A stretch of DNA of 64,000 nucleotides from Trichomonas vaginalis G3 (Eukaryota > Parabasalia > Trichomonadida > Trichomonadidae), in contig NC_067205.1 of the NCBI RefSeq assembly GCF_026262505.1, forward strand, positions 6,944,001 to 7,008,000. Reading direction: 5' to 3'. The notes beneath the pieces were generated by a model. It was not told the origin of the DNA. It saw nothing but the letters and a program-made list of their open reading frames with translations, and searched no databases. This document shows positions 9,227 to 18,480 of this stretch, in pieces. A program made the position numbers and the translations under genes. Numbering within the stretch: the first letter of the stretch is position 1; every line of letters starts with the position of its first letter.

Positions 9227-11365
9227 ATGGATAGAAAGTCTGCTAGAATAAAAGCAGAGTTGCAAAGATATGGTTGGAGAGTTTCGAAGAAGTTTAAATA
9301 TAGGGGAAGACCCATAAAAGTCTATGACAAATTGTCTTGGTCTTCGCTACGAAATGGATTTGGAAACAGCACGTGCCAATTATCCAAACAGACTAGAGAG
9401 GTTAGAGAAGAAGAACGTCTTATGGACATGCCTTTCGATGTTAGTGAACCTCAAGTTGAAGGACACGACGGCTTTGCCAGATTCTACTGGAAACATGACG
9501 AACAATTGCATCCTTTGAGAAGGAAAAAAGGAAAAGGTGAAGACACACATGCTCCCATGGAAGAACAAGATATGCATATGAAAAGTATCGTGAAGTTAGA
9601 AGTCAAATTACATCTGGTCGAACCTTTACAGTAAACTTTGACGAAGGAAAGAACAAAGAAGGGCTTCATGGGTGTACTTGCTGGGCAATTCAAGACGGAA
9701 ATAAGAAAGGACACAATCTCAGATTGACCATAACAGATTTGGATGGTCACATTTACTATGCACATGGCAATGTCACAACAGCCGCACAACTTCTTGACGC
9801 TTTCAAGACTACAAAGAGAGAACAAATGGTTGACTCCGACTCAGACATTTTGAATGCAATTGAAGGAATTGCAAGTGTCAAGTTCGAATGGTACCAACCT
9901 AACCCTCAAGCAGTCAGACAACATGCTGGATACTTCCCGTTCAGAAATAAGTCTGACATTGACTTGACAAGGTATGGAATTTACAATTCAATTGAAACAA
10001 TTGTCAATGAACCTTGTATTCTTACATGTCTCAGGAACTCTGGTCTTGTTACAGATGAGAAAATGAAGTATCTTGAGTCATGTGTGAAGACAAGGTACAT
10101 TCTCAGAGGTCAATTGGCAAAAGTTGCACCGTTGGCAAATGTGAATATCCGAGTCAACATACCTACAGCTAAAGGTTCTTCACACGACGACTATGTTGTT
10201 GACAAAGACTTACCATGGTTGAAGATTGTACTTGTCCACAACCACTTCATGTTGAACGAAAGTCTTACAAACCCATTGTTCGGAAAAGGCAAGTGCAACA
10301 TTGTCAAGCTGTTAACATTCTTTTCGAGAAAGGTTTGTTGGAACCAATTCCAGATGACAAGCTGACAGAAACTTTTGTACCAAAAGACGAAACAAACTTT
10401 TCATTGTTAGCAAGACCAAAAGTTGTTCCAGACAAAGTTATAGTACAAAAGAAGTACACAGTTCCACAAGGAGTTGGATTGTTCGGATACCAACCTGAAC
10501 CAGAAGAACTTCCAATGAGGTTGCAAGAACTTCAAGATGCTATAAACAAACTTCCATTGAGACATCCAATTGACGTCAAATTGTATTGGAGAGCATCTGA
10601 GTTAGGTCAGAAGGTTTTATATGAAACAGGTTGCTTCGACGATGTTTATGAGATAACAGGAGAAGTTTCTCAGAAGATAAGAGACTCACTTGAATTTCCA
10701 CAAACTGGGCCAATTGGTTGCGACAAGTTCGACTCAGATGAAAAAATATACTATGTCGACCTTAACGCTGCATACATGAGGTTTGTCCAATATATTCCGA
10801 CTGGAATTCCAAACGAAGATGGTGAGTTCCCGGGAAGGAACTATACAGTTGGAAAAGTCATACAACAACTGTATGATATTAGGAAAGCTTCAAACCCCAA
10901 ACTTGCAATGACACTCAAATTGCTTATGAATTCGACATGGGGATATTCCATTAAGAAACCTCAAGAGATGAAGAGTAAGCATTATGAGAAGGTCGACAAC
11001 TTTGTTGAAAGGTTTTCTCCTTTTGTTTTGAAGTACGAATTTACTCAAGGTCAAAGTGGCTTAGTAACCACATTAAAACCTATTGTCGAACATTGGTCTT
11101 ACCCTCAGTTCGCAAAGACAGTCCTTGACAACTACAACAAATTCTTCTCCGAAGTCAAATCCAAAGTGAAGGTTTACTATGAGAACATTGACGCACTCAT
11201 GACGAACGAAGAAGGATACAACAAACTCATTGAAATGGGAATGGTCGGTGAAAAGATGGGCTGTTTAAGCTAGATAAGGTATTTTCCGAAGTTCATGTCC
11301 TCTCCAAGCGTAAGTACTGGGGCATACTTGAAGACGGCACAGAAATAAAACATTGCATGAAGTAA
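9227..11365 (+). pseudogene. Broken copy of protein-primed DNA polymerase B
   Basis: Counterpart of the polymerase at 30.65-32.79 kb in copy B with near-identical sequence. The palm motifs are readable: YVDLNAAYM (motif A), KLLMNSTWGYS (motif B) and YENIDALMT (motif C). This is the replicative pPolB of the Maverick family. The copy has several breaks and is a fossil. Confidence 0.85.
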
Positions 11366-11401
11366 AAACGTTTTTCCAAAAAGTGACATTTTTTAAATTT
11401 T

Positions 11402-11475
11402 ATTTGAACTGTACGCTGAGTTTGTTGGAGAAGACCGTTGGGAAACTTGTTTGTTAGATGAGAAATATGAAATGG
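11402..11475 (+). pseudogene. Short remnant of the HNH endonuclease gene
   Basis: The sequence reading YAEFVGEDRWETCLLDEKYE matches the start of the HNH gene at 32868 in copy B, directly after the polymerase as there. Only a small piece is left. Confidence 0.65.
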
Positions 11476-11513
11476 CATACCATTTTAAAACAGTATATTT
11501 TTACATATATTAA

Positions 11514-12374
11514 ATGCTTCAGGTTGAAAAACAAAGAACAAAAGTAGCAGATACAAAACCGTTAGACTATATCTTTACAAATGCTGGTAGGAATATTTCA
11601 GATGAAGAAATTTCATCCGGAGCTTACAGGTTTGACTATCCAATTCGTTGGCTTCAAAGTCCTTCAGATGCAAAGGCAATAGGATTTAGAAGAGTTTTGT
11701 TTTCAAATAGAACTAACGCGTTTATGTTCGCAGTATATTTTCATGGGCAGTATAAAGGTTCTGATGGTCTAATAGAAAAATTTGACGAAATGAAAATCTT
11801 TACAATTCGTTCAGACGAAAGTCTTGAAAAAACTCTAAATGACTTTCAAACTCAAATGAACAAATACTACTGGGAATTTCAAGAAAAATACGACTCTTTA
11901 CTAAATGGAACATACTATCTGAAACTAGAATATGACAAGATGAACTCCACCGTTTCATTTCAAAAGATTGAAATTAACCCTCCAAGAGATACAGAGTTTT
12001 TATATTGGGGAGTAGACAAACGTTCTTGGGCACAATTTCTTCGGTTACTAAACCAGAACGAACCATTGCCACCAGATGGTCCATTTAAATTTATACTTCC
12101 ACCAGCAGATTTGACAGTTTATAGAAACGTGTTTGACCCTCAAAATGTCATGTGTCATGCAAGTTTCAGTTCAAGCAACAACAGTTTTCTATGTATAGGT
12201 AAGGACTTTTATGACTTTGCTTCTAAATTCTACGAACCACCTAGTAACAGTTTCTCTGACTTTCAAGTTTGGTTCACAACAAACGGTGTGCAACATATAA
12301 TACCATTGTACTATGACTTTTATCTCGAATTGTCTTTCATATACAACTACGGAAAAGTGCTGAAAAAGTATTGA
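11514..12374 (+). CDS. Hypothetical Maverick protein, 286-residue family
   Basis: I do not recognise this 286-residue protein. It is rich in aromatic residues and appears mostly strand-forming, with FDYPIRWLQSPSDAKAIGFRR near residues 43-63 and an aromatic C-terminus (YYDFYLELSFIYNYGKVLKKY). No membrane segment is seen. The window holds two relatives. One is a near-identical but broken copy at 33487-34347. The other is a divergent one on the minus strand at about 25640-26449, which shares the N-terminal TKPLDxxFTN and FDYPxRWL motifs. The start is preceded by TATTTTTACATATATTAA, the box seen before capsid-type genes, so a virion or late role is possible. That is inference only. This copy looks whole. 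Confidence 0.65.
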   Translation: MLQVEKQRTKVADTKPLDYIFTNAGRNISDEEISSGAYRFDYPIRWLQSPSDAKAIGFRRVLFSNRTNAFMFAVYFHGQYKGSDGLIEKFDEMKIFTIRSDESLEKTLNDFQTQMNKYYWEFQEKYDSLLNGTYYLKLEYDKMNSTVSFQKIEINPPRDTEFLYWGVDKRSWAQFLRLLNQNEPLPPDGPFKFILPPADLTVYRNVFDPQNVMCHASFSSSNNSFLCIGKDFYDFASKFYEPPSNSFSDFQVWFTTNGVQHIIPLYYDFYLELSFIYNYGKVLKKY

Positions 12375-12979
12375 ATTTTGTATAAAAAGCAACCGCCGGA
12401 AAACAGCGGGTTGGTATATTCTTCACAAAATGCTTGTTTTGAGGTCGAGCCACTTTTGGCTCCACCTCTTTTTTCAACCAAAACTCATTTTTTCGGCAAA
12501 AATATATTTTAGGTGTCACTCGGTCCCTCGGTCCCTCGGTCCCTCGGTCAACTAACATCTTTTTGAAAATGGTGACAACATGACATTTTGACAACAACAC
12601 AGGAAATAAACTTCTTCGTATATGTTTTGTCATGATTTCATCGTAAATCAGCAAAAATATATTTTAGGTGTCACTCGGTCCCTCGGTCCCTCGGTCAACT
12701 AACATCTTTTTGAAAATGGTGACAACATGACATTTTGACAACAACACAGGAAATAGACTTCATCGTATATGTTTTGTCAAAACTTCTTCGTATATGTTTT
12801 GTTAAGACTTCATCGTAATGAGCGTAAATCAGGCAAAAATATAGTTTAGGTGAAGTGGTGAGATTTCACCTCTTTTTTCACCTCTTTTCTCACCCGTTGA
12901 ATTTTCATGAATTTCCTTAAGATAAAAAATATATTTTAGTTTTTTAAAAAAATATTTTTTTATTTTTATTGTAAAGAAC
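12375..12979. repeat. Intergenic repeat island with hairpin element
   Basis: No gene. It contains a degenerate copy of the palindromic element (12377-12433). Two direct copies of a block follow, running from AAATATATTTTAGGTGTCAC through a CCCTCGGT triplet repeat and GACAACATGACATTTTGAC, at about 12508-12630 and 12657-12770. CTTCGTATATGTTTTGT variants come next. Inverted versions of these blocks lie on the other side of the next gene (13.9-14.5 kb). The final 30 bp is the upstream A/T box of that gene. Confidence 0.75.
12950..12979 (+). promoter_or_regulatory. Class I Maverick upstream box
   Basis: AATATTTTTTTATTTTTATT followed by GTAAAGAAC and the ATG. The same A/T box lies before the 298-residue, KilA-N, HNH, polymerase and helicase genes of copy B. 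A core promoter is likely, by recurrence only. Confidence 0.5.
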
Positions 12980-13876
12980 ATGTTAGCAACAACTTCACCA
13001 AACTCGTTAGTCATGAACCCAACTTCAATGTTAGTAGAGATGAAAAGCTTCATTCCTTCTTCATATACTTTCGAAACAGAAATCCAGAAGATAAAGCAGG
13101 AACTTCTCCAAGGAGATTTAGATTGCACTGCAAAAGATGAAGAAAATGAAGAATATCTTTATGAAATGCAGGATATTATTGACCATCTACCTAAACTTCC
13201 TGAAATCCAACAACAAAAGCTCACTATTCCTGAATTTGAAGAAATTGAAGTCAGACCAACTGACTCAGTAGAAATAAAGAAGTTCATACGTAAGGTTAAC
13301 TATGAGTTTCTTGGATTTCATTGCAACCACAAAGACTGCGATATGGTATATTTCATTGACATATATAAATCTGAAGAATTTAAGACCTACGACAACTTTG
13401 TTTCGTTAGTTGCAAAATGTGTATGGCAGATAAGAGATAAAGATAGAAGAGGTAAAGTATGGAACGGACAAATAAAACCAGCAGCCTTTGAGTTAAAGAA
13501 AACCATTTACGCTATAGTTGTACTTGCAGGACAAATTTCAATGTACAATGCTAAAATGAACCCACAATGTTCAAAATGTAAAGCAGCAATGAGGAAATAT
13601 AACTACTCCGTCAAAGAGATAGAACGTATGCGAAACGACTATGCTGACTTAAAGAAAGAAGCAGAGAAGCCGGTAGAAGATAAAATAGACATGTTGACAT
13701 TTCTAAACAAAAACTATCCAACTGCTGACGATTTCCTTCTATCTGACGTCAAGAAGAAATATAAAGAAACATTCGGCATTGTTAAAACTTTTGACATACT
13801 GACAGAAGAAATAGAAGCTACAAAAATGTTTAGGATTTCACGAATTCACAATGTTTACCATGTAAAACGCTTATAA
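12980..13876 (+). CDS. Hypothetical Maverick protein with Cys pairs, 298-residue family
   Basis: The 298-residue product is not recognised. It has an acidic N-terminal third and a central region containing CNHKDCDMVYFIDIY. A CxxC-containing stretch PQCSKCKAAMRKY near residues 191-203 could bind zinc together with the earlier Cys/His group. A Lys/Glu-rich helix and a C-terminal KTFDILTEEIEATK region follow. The copy at 35938-36834 in B is nearly identical. Both are flanked by inverted repeats and both follow the class I box, which is shared with polymerase and helicase genes. A DNA-transaction or regulatory role is therefore my best guess, not a call. Start ATG follows GTAAAGAAC directly. Confidence 0.65.
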   Translation: MLATTSPNSLVMNPTSMLVEMKSFIPSSYTFETEIQKIKQELLQGDLDCTAKDEENEEYLYEMQDIIDHLPKLPEIQQQKLTIPEFEEIEVRPTDSVEIKKFIRKVNYEFLGFHCNHKDCDMVYFIDIYKSEEFKTYDNFVSLVAKCVWQIRDKDRRGKVWNGQIKPAAFELKKTIYAIVVLAGQISMYNAKMNPQCSKCKAAMRKYNYSVKEIERMRNDYADLKKEAEKPVEDKIDMLTFLNKNYPTADDFLLSDVKKKYKETFGIVKTFDILTEEIEATKMFRISRIHNVYHVKRL

Positions 13877-15028
13877 AACGCTTGTGAAAAAGAGGTGAAA
13901 AAAGAGGTGAAAAAAGAGGTGAGATCTCACCTCTTCACCTAAAATATATTTTTGGGTCATTTTACACTCATTGACGATGAAGTTTTGACAAAACATATAC
14001 GATGAAGTCTTGACAAAACATTTACGAAGAAGTTTATTTCCTGTGTTGTTGTCAAAATGTCATGTTGTCACTATTTTCAAAAAGATGTTAGTTGACCGAG
14101 TGACCGAGTGACCTGGTGACACCTAAAATATATTTTTGCCGAAAAAAATGACCAAATTTCATGATATAACTGTATTTTTTTGACGAAGAGAACTTTTACA
14201 CTTCGTAAAAAAAATCCCTGAAATCATGAAAAAATGACCAAATTTCATGATATAACTGTATTTTTTTGACGAAGAGAACTTTTACACTTCGTAAAAAAAA
14301 TCCCTGAAATCATGAAAAAATGACCAAATTTCATGATATAACTGTATTTTTTGACGAAGTGAACTTTTACTCTTCGTAAAAAAAATCCCTGAAATCATGA
14401 CAAAACATTGACGAAGAAGTTTATTTCCTGTGTTGTTGTCAAAATGTCATGTTGTCACTATTTTCAAAAAGATGTTAGTTGACCGAGTGACCGAGTGACC
14501 TGGTGACACCTAAAATATATTTTTGCTGAAAAAATGACCAAATTTCATGAATTTCCTCATATGTTTGCTACCCTCGAAAAACCGAGGATAGAGATTCCGT
14601 ACGAAAATCGTAAAAAACTCTATGAAAACAGTGAAAAAATGCGACCCTAGGAAAATCGAGGGTCGAGATTCCGTACGAAAATCGCAAGAATTTGCGACCC
14701 CGACTTTTTTCGGGGTCGCCAAAACTCATGAAAATCGTGAAAAATTGCGAGTAAGTAAAAAAACGTAGTCGCCTAAAACACATGAAAATCGTAAAAAAAA
14801 CTCATGAAAATCGTGAAAAAATGCGAGCAGGTAAAAAAACCCAGTCGCCTAAAACTCATGAAAATCGTGAAAAAATGACCAAATTTCATGATATAACTGT
14901 ATTTTTTTGACGAAGAGAACTTTGACACTTCGTCAAAAAAATCCCTGAAATCATATCTTTTATACAAAATAAAAAAAAAGTTAGTTTTATTTTTTTTTAT
15001 TTTTTTATTTTGTATGTAAGAACAGAAA
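13877..15028. repeat. Repeat and hairpin island
   Basis: No gene. First comes the inverted counterpart of the 12.4-12.9 kb blocks (13890-14130, and again 14395-14525). Between them lie three tandem 86-bp units starting at 14149, 14235 and 14321, each with an ACGAAG/CTTCGT stem. From 14570 follow small GC hairpins in a TGCGACC...GGTCGC frame spaced by ATGAAAATCGTGAAAAA. A fourth 86-bp-type unit lies near 14875. The island ends in a T-rich box and GTAAGAACAG before the next gene. Confidence 0.75.
14149..14400. repeat. Three tandem 86-bp units
   Basis: Units begin at 14149, 14235 and 14321 with TGACCAAATTTCATGATATA. Each contains an A/T-rich stem around GACGAAG...CTTCGTAAA. Related single units occur at about 14875, 37238, 37322 and 37722. 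Confidence 0.8.
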
Positions 15029-15640
15029 ATGACAAACATTGAGTTTGAAACAGTTAAAAAGATAGACAATGACACCAAAGTAGTTAGAATTGGTGATTTA
15101 AACGTAAGATACTCAAAGAAATACAACAAATATTCTTTGTCAGACATTCTAACACTATCTGGAAAGAGAGCAAAGGACTGGGTTAGAAATGCTTCAACTC
15201 AGAAAATTTTGACAAGAAATCCTGAGCTTTTGATATCGGTAAGATTCTATGGAACTACAGCATATCTTATAGACAAAAGTCTTATACCAGTAGTTTTTTA
15301 TGGTTAGACCCAGTTGTTGATATAACTTCATAACATATGGTTCATTCGATACGGAACGTTGCAGTGAAGGCTTACTTTACATCGTTCAGAAACCGAAGGA
15401 CTTCAATACAAAAAGATATAAGATAGGAAGAACATATAATATAACTAAAAGATATGACAGTATAGTCAATAGAGTCAGGTTGTGTTTGTAAATGATATGA
15501 GAGCTGCTGAAACAGAACTACTTGAAAAGTTTGAGAAAATGTTATGGTGCTCCCACGAAAGGTAAAGAAACGTTTGAAGTAGATGAGAGATAGATAGTGC
15601 TATAAAATTATTTGACGAAGTTGCTGAAAAATACATGTAA
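15029..15640 (+). pseudogene. Broken KilA-N-like/T5orf172 gene
   Basis: Near-identical to the whole-looking gene at 37876-38487 in copy B. The N-terminal KilA-N-like half is readable and the T5orf172 half is disturbed. The copy has a few breaks. Confidence 0.75.
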
Positions 15641-15699
15641 AGCGTTTATTTTTCAAGCTTGACTTCAGATGGCTCAGGTAGCTCTATAAGGTAAATTGT

Positions 15700-16085
15700 C
15701 TTGTCAAATCCTTCTGGCATTCCGAGTCCTTCCTTCTGGCATTCCGAGTCCTTCCTTCCGACATTCCGAGTCCTTCCTTCCGACATTCCGAGTCCTTCCT
15801 TCCGACAGGAAAAGTCCTTCCTTCCGACAGGAAAAGTCCTTCCTTCCGACAGGAAAAAAATTTCCTGACAACTGGAAAAAAATTTCCTGTTGTTCGTCCG
15901 TAAACCATTCAAATTTTCGAAAATTGAGAACTTTTTGGTCGAACTTCAGAAAAAGTTTTTCCTTCCGACAGAAAAAGTTTTTCCTTCCGACAGGAAAAAA
16001 ATTTCTTGACAACTGGAAGAACTCTTCCTTCCGACAGGAAAAAAATTTCTTGACAACTGGAAGAACTCTTCCTTCCGACAGGACA
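15700..16085. repeat. CTTCCTTCCGACAGG repeat tract
   Basis: A roughly 22-bp unit, GTCCTTCCTTCCGACAGG or its ...GACATTCC variant, is repeated about a dozen times. AAAAA(G)TTTTT spacers form small stems with CAGGAAAA. A matching but shorter tract lies at 38565-38845 in copy B. Open frames across the tract on both strands are products of the repeat and not convincing genes. Confidence 0.75.
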
Positions 16086-16092
16086 CAAACGA

Positions 16093-16281
16093 ATGTCCGA
16101 CGTACCACCAACCGAGTCCATTCCAAAGCCAGAAGAACCGACAGCCCCAGCACCACAACAGACTAAGACTAAACACTTACATTTTTCAAGCTTGACTTTT
16201 TACAATTTGAACTTTGTTTGCGTAGATATGAATTCTGAAAGAAGTATGAGGGTCTTGTATGACTTTGTACTTCTCCCATAG
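16093..16281 (+). CDS. Small Pro-rich ORF beside the ATPase gene
   Basis: The first 30 or so residues (MSDVPPTESIPKPEEPTAP then APQQTKTK) are Pro/Glu/Lys-rich. They parallel the 35-residue ORF at 38854-38961 in copy B (MTDIPLPECLPKPEEPKAA). The two differ mostly in codons that keep a similar peptide, which hints at a real short gene. The 3' end overlaps the convergent ATPase gene, so the exact end is unsure. Function unknown. Confidence 0.35.
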   Translation: MSDVPPTESIPKPEEPTAPAPQQTKTKHLHFSSLTFYNLNFVCVDMNSERSMRVLYDFVLLP

Positions 16282-17061
16282 TTCATGTCTGTCAAACTTA
16301 CCTGCCATGGACTCTTTCATAAGTTCCATGAAATCGTCTTCGGACAATCCGGGGAAAAGTATAATATCAGTAAGTATTCTCTTTACATCCTTACTTAAAC
16401 TCTTGGCTGTCTGTACACAAATGACAACTGAAATGTTAAAGTGTCTGAGCTTCTTAAGAATTCGACACATGTCTTGTTCTCTATTCTTTAACAAAGGATG
16501 AGAAGCAAAGTCATCTAAGATAAGAAGACATCTGTGAGGGTAAGTCTTCCAATCGTAAGATTGCAATTTCTTCGAAATGTATTCTATCTCTTTCTGTTTG
16601 TTTCTGAAGTGTTTCTTCTCTAATATTCTCTGCATTTCCTCATTTGGGTCTTTAAACTTCGAATTGACATACTCATTTATAGCATTGTACTTCAAAACTC
16701 TTCTTTGGTACTTCTTTATCCAATCTAACAACTCAGAGTCTTTTATACATACTAACTTAGACTTCTTTATAATATCTTTGAACGAATTGACGGTTTGGTC
16801 AAATTGACCCGAAGTACTACAAATGACTACTAACTCATAGAATGGGTTCTTCTCATCTAGTTCTTGTTGTTGTGCAGCCATTTTAAGATAAGTGAAAGTC
16901 TTACCCGACCCAGGTGGTGCAATTAGACCTGTTATACCATTCTGAGCAAATAGGAACTTGTCATGTATGGGTTTTATCTGAGCATTTTCTAACTTCCTCT
17001 TGTTCTTATTTAAAACATTCTCAAATTTCTTGTCAATGTCAGCAAACTTTTTTTCTAACAT
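16186..17061 (-). CDS. A32-like DNA packaging ATPase
   Basis: The 291-residue protein is the FtsK/HerA-superfamily ATPase that Mavericks share with NCLDVs and virophages, where it pumps DNA into capsids. Walker A APPGSGKT is at residues 48-55 and Walker B LLILDD at about 179-184, followed by FASHPL. An ICVQTAKSLSKDVKR stretch fits the sensor/arginine region. The C-terminus DPHTSFRIHIYANKVQIV is conserved with copy B. The start MLEKK is chosen because it is the first Met after the short A/T spacer and leaves a 35-bp divergent gap to the next gene. It is nearly identical to 38947-39822, so the copies separated recently. This copy looks whole. Confidence 0.85.
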   Translation of the reverse strand: MLEKKFADIDKKFENVLNKNKRKLENAQIKPIHDKFLFAQNGITGLIAPPGSGKTFTYLKMAAQQQELDEKNPFYELVVICSTSGQFDQTVNSFKDIIKKSKLVCIKDSELLDWIKKYQRRVLKYNAINEYVNSKFKDPNEEMQRILEKKHFRNKQKEIEYISKKLQSYDWKTYPHRCLLILDDFASHPLLKNREQDMCRILKKLRHFNISVVICVQTAKSLSKDVKRILTDIILFPGLSEDDFMELMKESMAGKFDRHELWEKYKVIQDPHTSFRIHIYANKVQIVKSQA

Positions 17062-17096
17062 ATTTTTAGAAAAATTAAAATTTTATCTTTTAGAAA

Positions 17097-17543
17097 ATGT
17101 CTAGCGATTTCGCTATCTATATTCGAGACAAGCTTTTCGACAGCAAAACATCTGTCGACCATAAAATCTTACATAGTGTAAACAAGAAAGGTGAATTTGT
17201 TCTAAAGTTCTGTTTCTGGGAATATGACAAGAACCATAAAACATTAAGCAGAGCAGTCTTAAAATTTGTCAATGACAGACTTGTTGACAGAGATGACGCC
17301 TCTTGGAGAGATGAAGTCCAACAAAACTTCTTAGAATGCAAAGAAGACACATGCGCTGTTCTTGAAAATGAAATAGAAAACAGAATAGAAGAGCTATTAA
17401 ATGACAAAGCACTTTTACAAAAATATGGTTCTGAGAAGTTTGATATAACTCCACCAGAGAAGAAGAAGAGAGAAAAGAAAGAAAAGAAAGTAGAAGAAGA
17501 GAAGAAAGAACCAGAGCCAGAGAAAAAGAAATTTGACATGTAA
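17097..17543 (+). CDS. Hypothetical Maverick protein with Lys/Glu tail
   Basis: 148 residues. About 105 residues of mixed helix/strand (FVLKFCFWEYDKNHKTLSRA, then a Glu-rich helix) are followed by a low-complexity Lys/Glu/Pro tail (KKKREKKEKKVEEEKK). The family is not recognised. It is divergently transcribed from the packaging ATPase with only 35 bp between the starts, as in copy B (39859), so the two probably share a bidirectional promoter. The basic-acidic tail may be a flexible interaction arm. It looks whole here. Confidence 0.65.
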   Translation: MSSDFAIYIRDKLFDSKTSVDHKILHSVNKKGEFVLKFCFWEYDKNHKTLSRAVLKFVNDRLVDRDDASWRDEVQQNFLECKEDTCAVLENEIENRIEELLNDKALLQKYGSEKFDITPPEKKKREKKEKKVEEEKKEPEPEKKKFDM

Positions 17544-17559
17544 AAATAAAATTTTATTT

Positions 17560-17990
17560 TTAGAACATTTCTGGGTCAATGTCAATGTTCTCTTCCTCTT
17601 TAGGAGCAAACACTGGCTTAGACTCTAAAATCTTTTTACCCAATTTACCTTGAACTTCTACAAACTTTAGACTCATAATATTCATAGTCGTCTGCTTTCT
17701 TTGGTTCATAAGTATAACAAGTTTGTATGCTTTGCCTTCTTAAGGTTTGAGAACCTTCTGTCAAACTTTCTTTGACTGTTAACAAACCTTCTATGTCTAA
17801 GTCTTCAATTTCGCACCATTTTTAGTCACAATAGCAAACTTAACTGGTTCGATGTTCCAAACTTTGTCAAATGAAGACTTTTCAAAATGGTAGAAGTTAA
17901 ACATTCAAATATGTGAATGGGTCTAGTTCTTCTTTAAGTCCTGACATGTACTTGTTTACTGAGATGAATTTCGTCATCTTTTCTATCGGA
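17560..17990 (-). pseudogene. Broken hypothetical Maverick gene
   Basis: Counterpart of 40322-40742 in copy B, lying between the 148-residue gene and the helicase. The readable part includes VWNIEPVKFAIVTKNG-like sequence. Family unknown. It has several breaks. Confidence 0.6.
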
Positions 17991-18014
17991 TAAAAAAATA
18001 TTTTTTTTTAAAAT

Positions 18015-18245
18015 TTACTCAGAAAAATTTTTCTTTGTATATACACCTTTCTGTACATCTAAAAGACTTTTGACATTTGCCAAGAATGTTCGTTTAGACG
18101 CTGTCATATAACCATACTCTTGACAATATTGTTTATATGAATCGTACAATGACCTTTCATCTAAACTGTTGTGCATGAAAATTCGGTTCACTTCACTTCT
18201 GACAAAAGTGACAAGTTTACATGGCAAAAATAGTTTACATGGCAA
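18015..18245 (-). pseudogene. Remnant of D5/DUF5906-type helicase gene
   Basis: The segment matches the 3' end of the helicase gene of copy B (40.77-41.0 kb). It reads through YDSYKQYCQEYGYMTASKR, a winged-helix-like C-terminal module typical of D5-type primase-helicases. Only this part is present, and recognisable copy A sequence stops at about 18250. Confidence 0.65.
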
Positions 18246-18480
18246 AAATATATAGGGTATTTTTTTTAAAAGTAGTTATCTTTATATATAAAAATAAAAC
18301 TTTTGATATATTTGAGTAAATGATTTATTAATTTATTTATTTATTTTTTTTAAATCAAATCATATAAATATATATATATATATAATAGTGAAATAGAACA
18401 AGAGATAATTATTGATGATTAAATTGTAGACGAGGATAAAAGTTTAGATAAATTAATAAAATTAGTGTGGAATCAGACAA
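18246..18480. other. AT-rich junction with TA microsatellite
   Basis: A/T-rich spacer between the end of copy A and the hairpin satellite. It includes a TATATA run at about 18367-18384. No gene seen. Confidence 0.6.

Larger units (their letters stand above)
6468..18250. mobile_element. Maverick/Polinton copy A, broken and rearranged
   Basis: This fossil runs from the terminal repeat at 6468 to about 18250, where recognisable Maverick sequence gives way to satellite. Its parts are a 304-codon gene, remnants of the large coiled-coil gene and the 194-residue gene, a pPolB remnant, 286- and 298-residue genes, a KilA-N/T5orf172 remnant, the packaging ATPase, a 148-residue gene and a helicase remnant. 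The 8.8-18.2 kb section is collinear with, and nearly identical to, 30.2-40.9 kb of copy B, so it is young. The module next to its left tip corresponds to the right end of B in inverted orientation, so the copy is rearranged. It has a dozen or more breaks. Confidence 0.8.

Noticed and set aside
12540-12720. Trichomonad intron signal at the repeated GTCAACTAACATC
   Set aside because: Known trichomonad introns end in ACTAACACACAG. Only the ACTAACA part is present here, in spacer repeats, without a matching 5' splice site in a gene.
15696-16176. Open frames on both strands across the CTTCCGACAGG tract
   Set aside because: Products are repeats of the unit in whichever frame is read (SFRQEK/FFSCRKEG types), with no conservation of frame between copies A and B.
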